Positions 13,468-14,867 of a stretch of DNA of 14,867 nucleotides are shown here, piece after piece; the first letter of the stretch is position 1, and every line of letters starts with the position of its first letter. The translations under genes and the position numbers were made by a program. The notes beneath the pieces were generated by a model. It did not search any database, was not told where the DNA came from, and saw only the letters and a program-made list of their open reading frames with translations. The stretch comes from Muribaculaceae bacterium (GTDB lineage Bacteria; Bacteroidota; Bacteroidia; Bacteroidales; Muribaculaceae), in contig VSPD01000061.1 in NCBI GenBank assembly GCA_009775125.1, positions 1-14,867 of the forward strand, read 5' to 3'.

Positions 13468-14817
13468 ATGGCATTAGATCTTACCAATTTCAAATTCCAA
13501 TCCCATTATATAGGCGTATGGTCTCGAACAGGACATTCTGATGATAAATTTTCCGGGACATTGTTTATTGATGGTCAGAATATATGGATAGAACTTTTCT
13601 TTGAATCCACTAAGCTCCCTGAAAATTTAGAGTCTATTTCGGGGATTACCTATTCGACAGATTCAAATGGAGATGACCATTCTGCAAACATTATTGCAGA
13701 AGGATTAAAATTTGAGAAAATTTCACATCTTGGTAATGGATTAAGGCATTATAAGTATTCTGTATCGGAAATCTTTATTTATGAAGGTTCTTTTCAAAAG
13801 GAACAAATTCAATCTATAAATATCAAGGCGGAGATACTTAATGAGTGGTCTGCAAATGTTTTAAAATCGGCTTATTCCGATGTTTCCAAGGTAAATATTC
13901 CGAGTAATCATTACATTCTCCATCATTGCTCACCTCATCACAATTGGCTTTTGAATTGCGATATTATAAGCGTGTATATGTCATATATTGCTACTTGGGC
14001 TTTTGGAGGAATAAATAGAGGAGTTGAACAACAAGCGATATTGCATATTTCATTTAGACAAAAATTAAGTTTTGATGATGCTATGCAATTAAGCAATCAA
14101 ATAGTCTACTTATTGTATCTTATTACCAATAGAGTTTTTCCTGTTGAATATTTGTTATTTGAAAATAATTGTAGTGATAAATGCTTCTATAAGGCAAGCG
14201 GCTCTTATAACTATCAATACATAAAGCATTATGCTCATATAGAGCCACACACCCTTTTAACTGATTTTTCAGAGTCTGAGATTAAAACAATTAGTAAGAA
14301 TTGGGTTGACTTATGTTCAGAATATGCTGGAGCTATTAATAGCTTTTTTGAATCACATACTAATGTATATACACGCCCCGCATCTCTAATTAAAAATTGC
14401 ATCTCAGTCATTGAAACGCTCTCACAAATGTTAGATAAGAAAGAAACTTATTTAGATGAGTCAACAAAAAATGCGAGATTGCTTATTGATATTATTAATC
14501 AGTATAAAATAAGTAAGCAAGATGCAACCAAATTGAAGCAAGCATTTCTCATGGTTAAAGGAACTGAACTAAAAAGCCGTTTATCTAAATTTCTTGAATC
14601 TATCAAAGACTATCTTCCCTATAATTTTGAAGAAGATTATGTCAAGAAAATTATAAATACTCGACATAGAATTACGCATCCTAAATCTAAGCAAGAGCCA
14701 TATTATTGCTCTAAAGACTATCCGAGATTAGCTACTGAATTAAGTTTAAGTATTCATATATTTCTACTTAAAGCAATTGGAGTTAAACAAGATAAGTATA
14801 TCGTAAAAATAAATTAA
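13468..14817 (+). CDS. ApeA-like HEPN-domain antiphage protein
   Basis: A 449-residue protein. The N-terminal part (about 9-130) has the pattern of the ApeA N-terminal domain: GVWSRTGHSDDKFSGTLFIDG followed by alternating hydrophobic strands. The middle (about 140-300) is helical and carries no motif I recognise. The C-terminal part (about 305-440) is all-helical with the HEPN signature in INTRHRITHP: R399 and H404 form RX4H, the ribonuclease active-site motif. ApeA is known as a single-gene HEPN defence protein; cleaving RNA on infection is inferred here. It follows the methyltransferase after 79 nt with no clear promoter or terminator between, so it may share the transcript. It is very rich in AT, consistent with transfer. 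The identification is by pattern, not by a search; another HEPN family is possible. Confidence 0.7.
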   Translation: MALDLTNFKFQSHYIGVWSRTGHSDDKFSGTLFIDGQNIWIELFFESTKLPENLESISGITYSTDSNGDDHSANIIAEGLKFEKISHLGNGLRHYKYSVSEIFIYEGSFQKEQIQSINIKAEILNEWSANVLKSAYSDVSKVNIPSNHYILHHCSPHHNWLLNCDIISVYMSYIATWAFGGINRGVEQQAILHISFRQKLSFDDAMQLSNQIVYLLYLITNRVFPVEYLLFENNCSDKCFYKASGSYNYQYIKHYAHIEPHTLLTDFSESEIKTISKNWVDLCSEYAGAINSFFESHTNVYTRPASLIKNCISVIETLSQMLDKKETYLDESTKNARLLIDIINQYKISKQDATKLKQAFLMVKGTELKSRLSKFLESIKDYLPYNFEEDYVKKIINTRHRITHPKSKQEPYYCSKDYPRLATELSLSIHIFLLKAIGVKQDKYIVKIN

Positions 14818-14867
14818 TGTATTGATATGTTAAGCCGCAGGTCTACAGAAATTAATCATGTATCGTT

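Overview
The window looks like a piece of a Bacteroidales chromosome. Several start regions carry the Bacteroidetes -7 promoter element (TAnnTTTG) and lack clear Shine-Dalgarno sites. The tmRNA encodes the tag GENNYALAA, and both tyrosine recombinases are of types common in Bacteroides and its relatives. I cannot assign a genus. About 9 kb reads as chromosomal backbone of moderate to high GC. Both edges carry recombinase-linked DNA, and the right edge is clearly richer in AT (judged by eye).

Left edge (1-2130). A minus-strand tyrosine recombinase (70-1170) ends abruptly just after its HxxRH motif, so it lacks the catalytic tyrosine. Its stop overlaps the start of another frame that runs off the window. 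About 430 bp of repeat-rich non-coding DNA separates it from a terminator and the complete tmRNA gene ssrA (1682-2076, minus strand), which has a near-perfect promoter. A recombinase beside the 3' end of ssrA is the usual layout of an element integrated at tmRNA; here the recombinase looks broken or rearranged.

Centre (2156-9012). Three tightly packed minus-strand genes encode a complete tripartite efflux pump: outer-membrane factor (6497-7906), periplasmic adaptor lipoprotein (5350-6471) and HAE1-type RND transporter (2156-5347), transcribed in that order. A -7 element and a 10-bp palindrome lie just upstream. Behind a terminator hairpin sits a secreted alpha/beta-hydrolase (7996-9012, minus strand).

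Intergenic (9013-9642). No gene is seen. It holds the hydrolase promoter, a roughly 100-bp nested palindrome, a strong hairpin terminator with no gene in front of it (a likely insertion boundary), and repeats in front of the next recombinase.

Right edge (9643-14867), all plus strand. A complete tyrosine recombinase is followed by a defence cluster. This comprises an Eco47II-family restriction endonuclease, a C5-cytosine methyltransferase with an N-terminal helix-turn-helix domain (both point to GGNCC or a closely related site), and an ApeA-like HEPN-domain protein with an RX4H ribonuclease motif. The fused helix-turn-helix suggests that the methyltransferase regulates its own operon. A motif GGTC-N3-TGTC occurs three times around the promoter and leader of the restriction gene and is a candidate operator. 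The simplest reading is a small mobile defence island that pairs DNA restriction with an RNA-cleaving, abortive-infection type protein. The last 50 bases after the HEPN gene show nothing I can identify.
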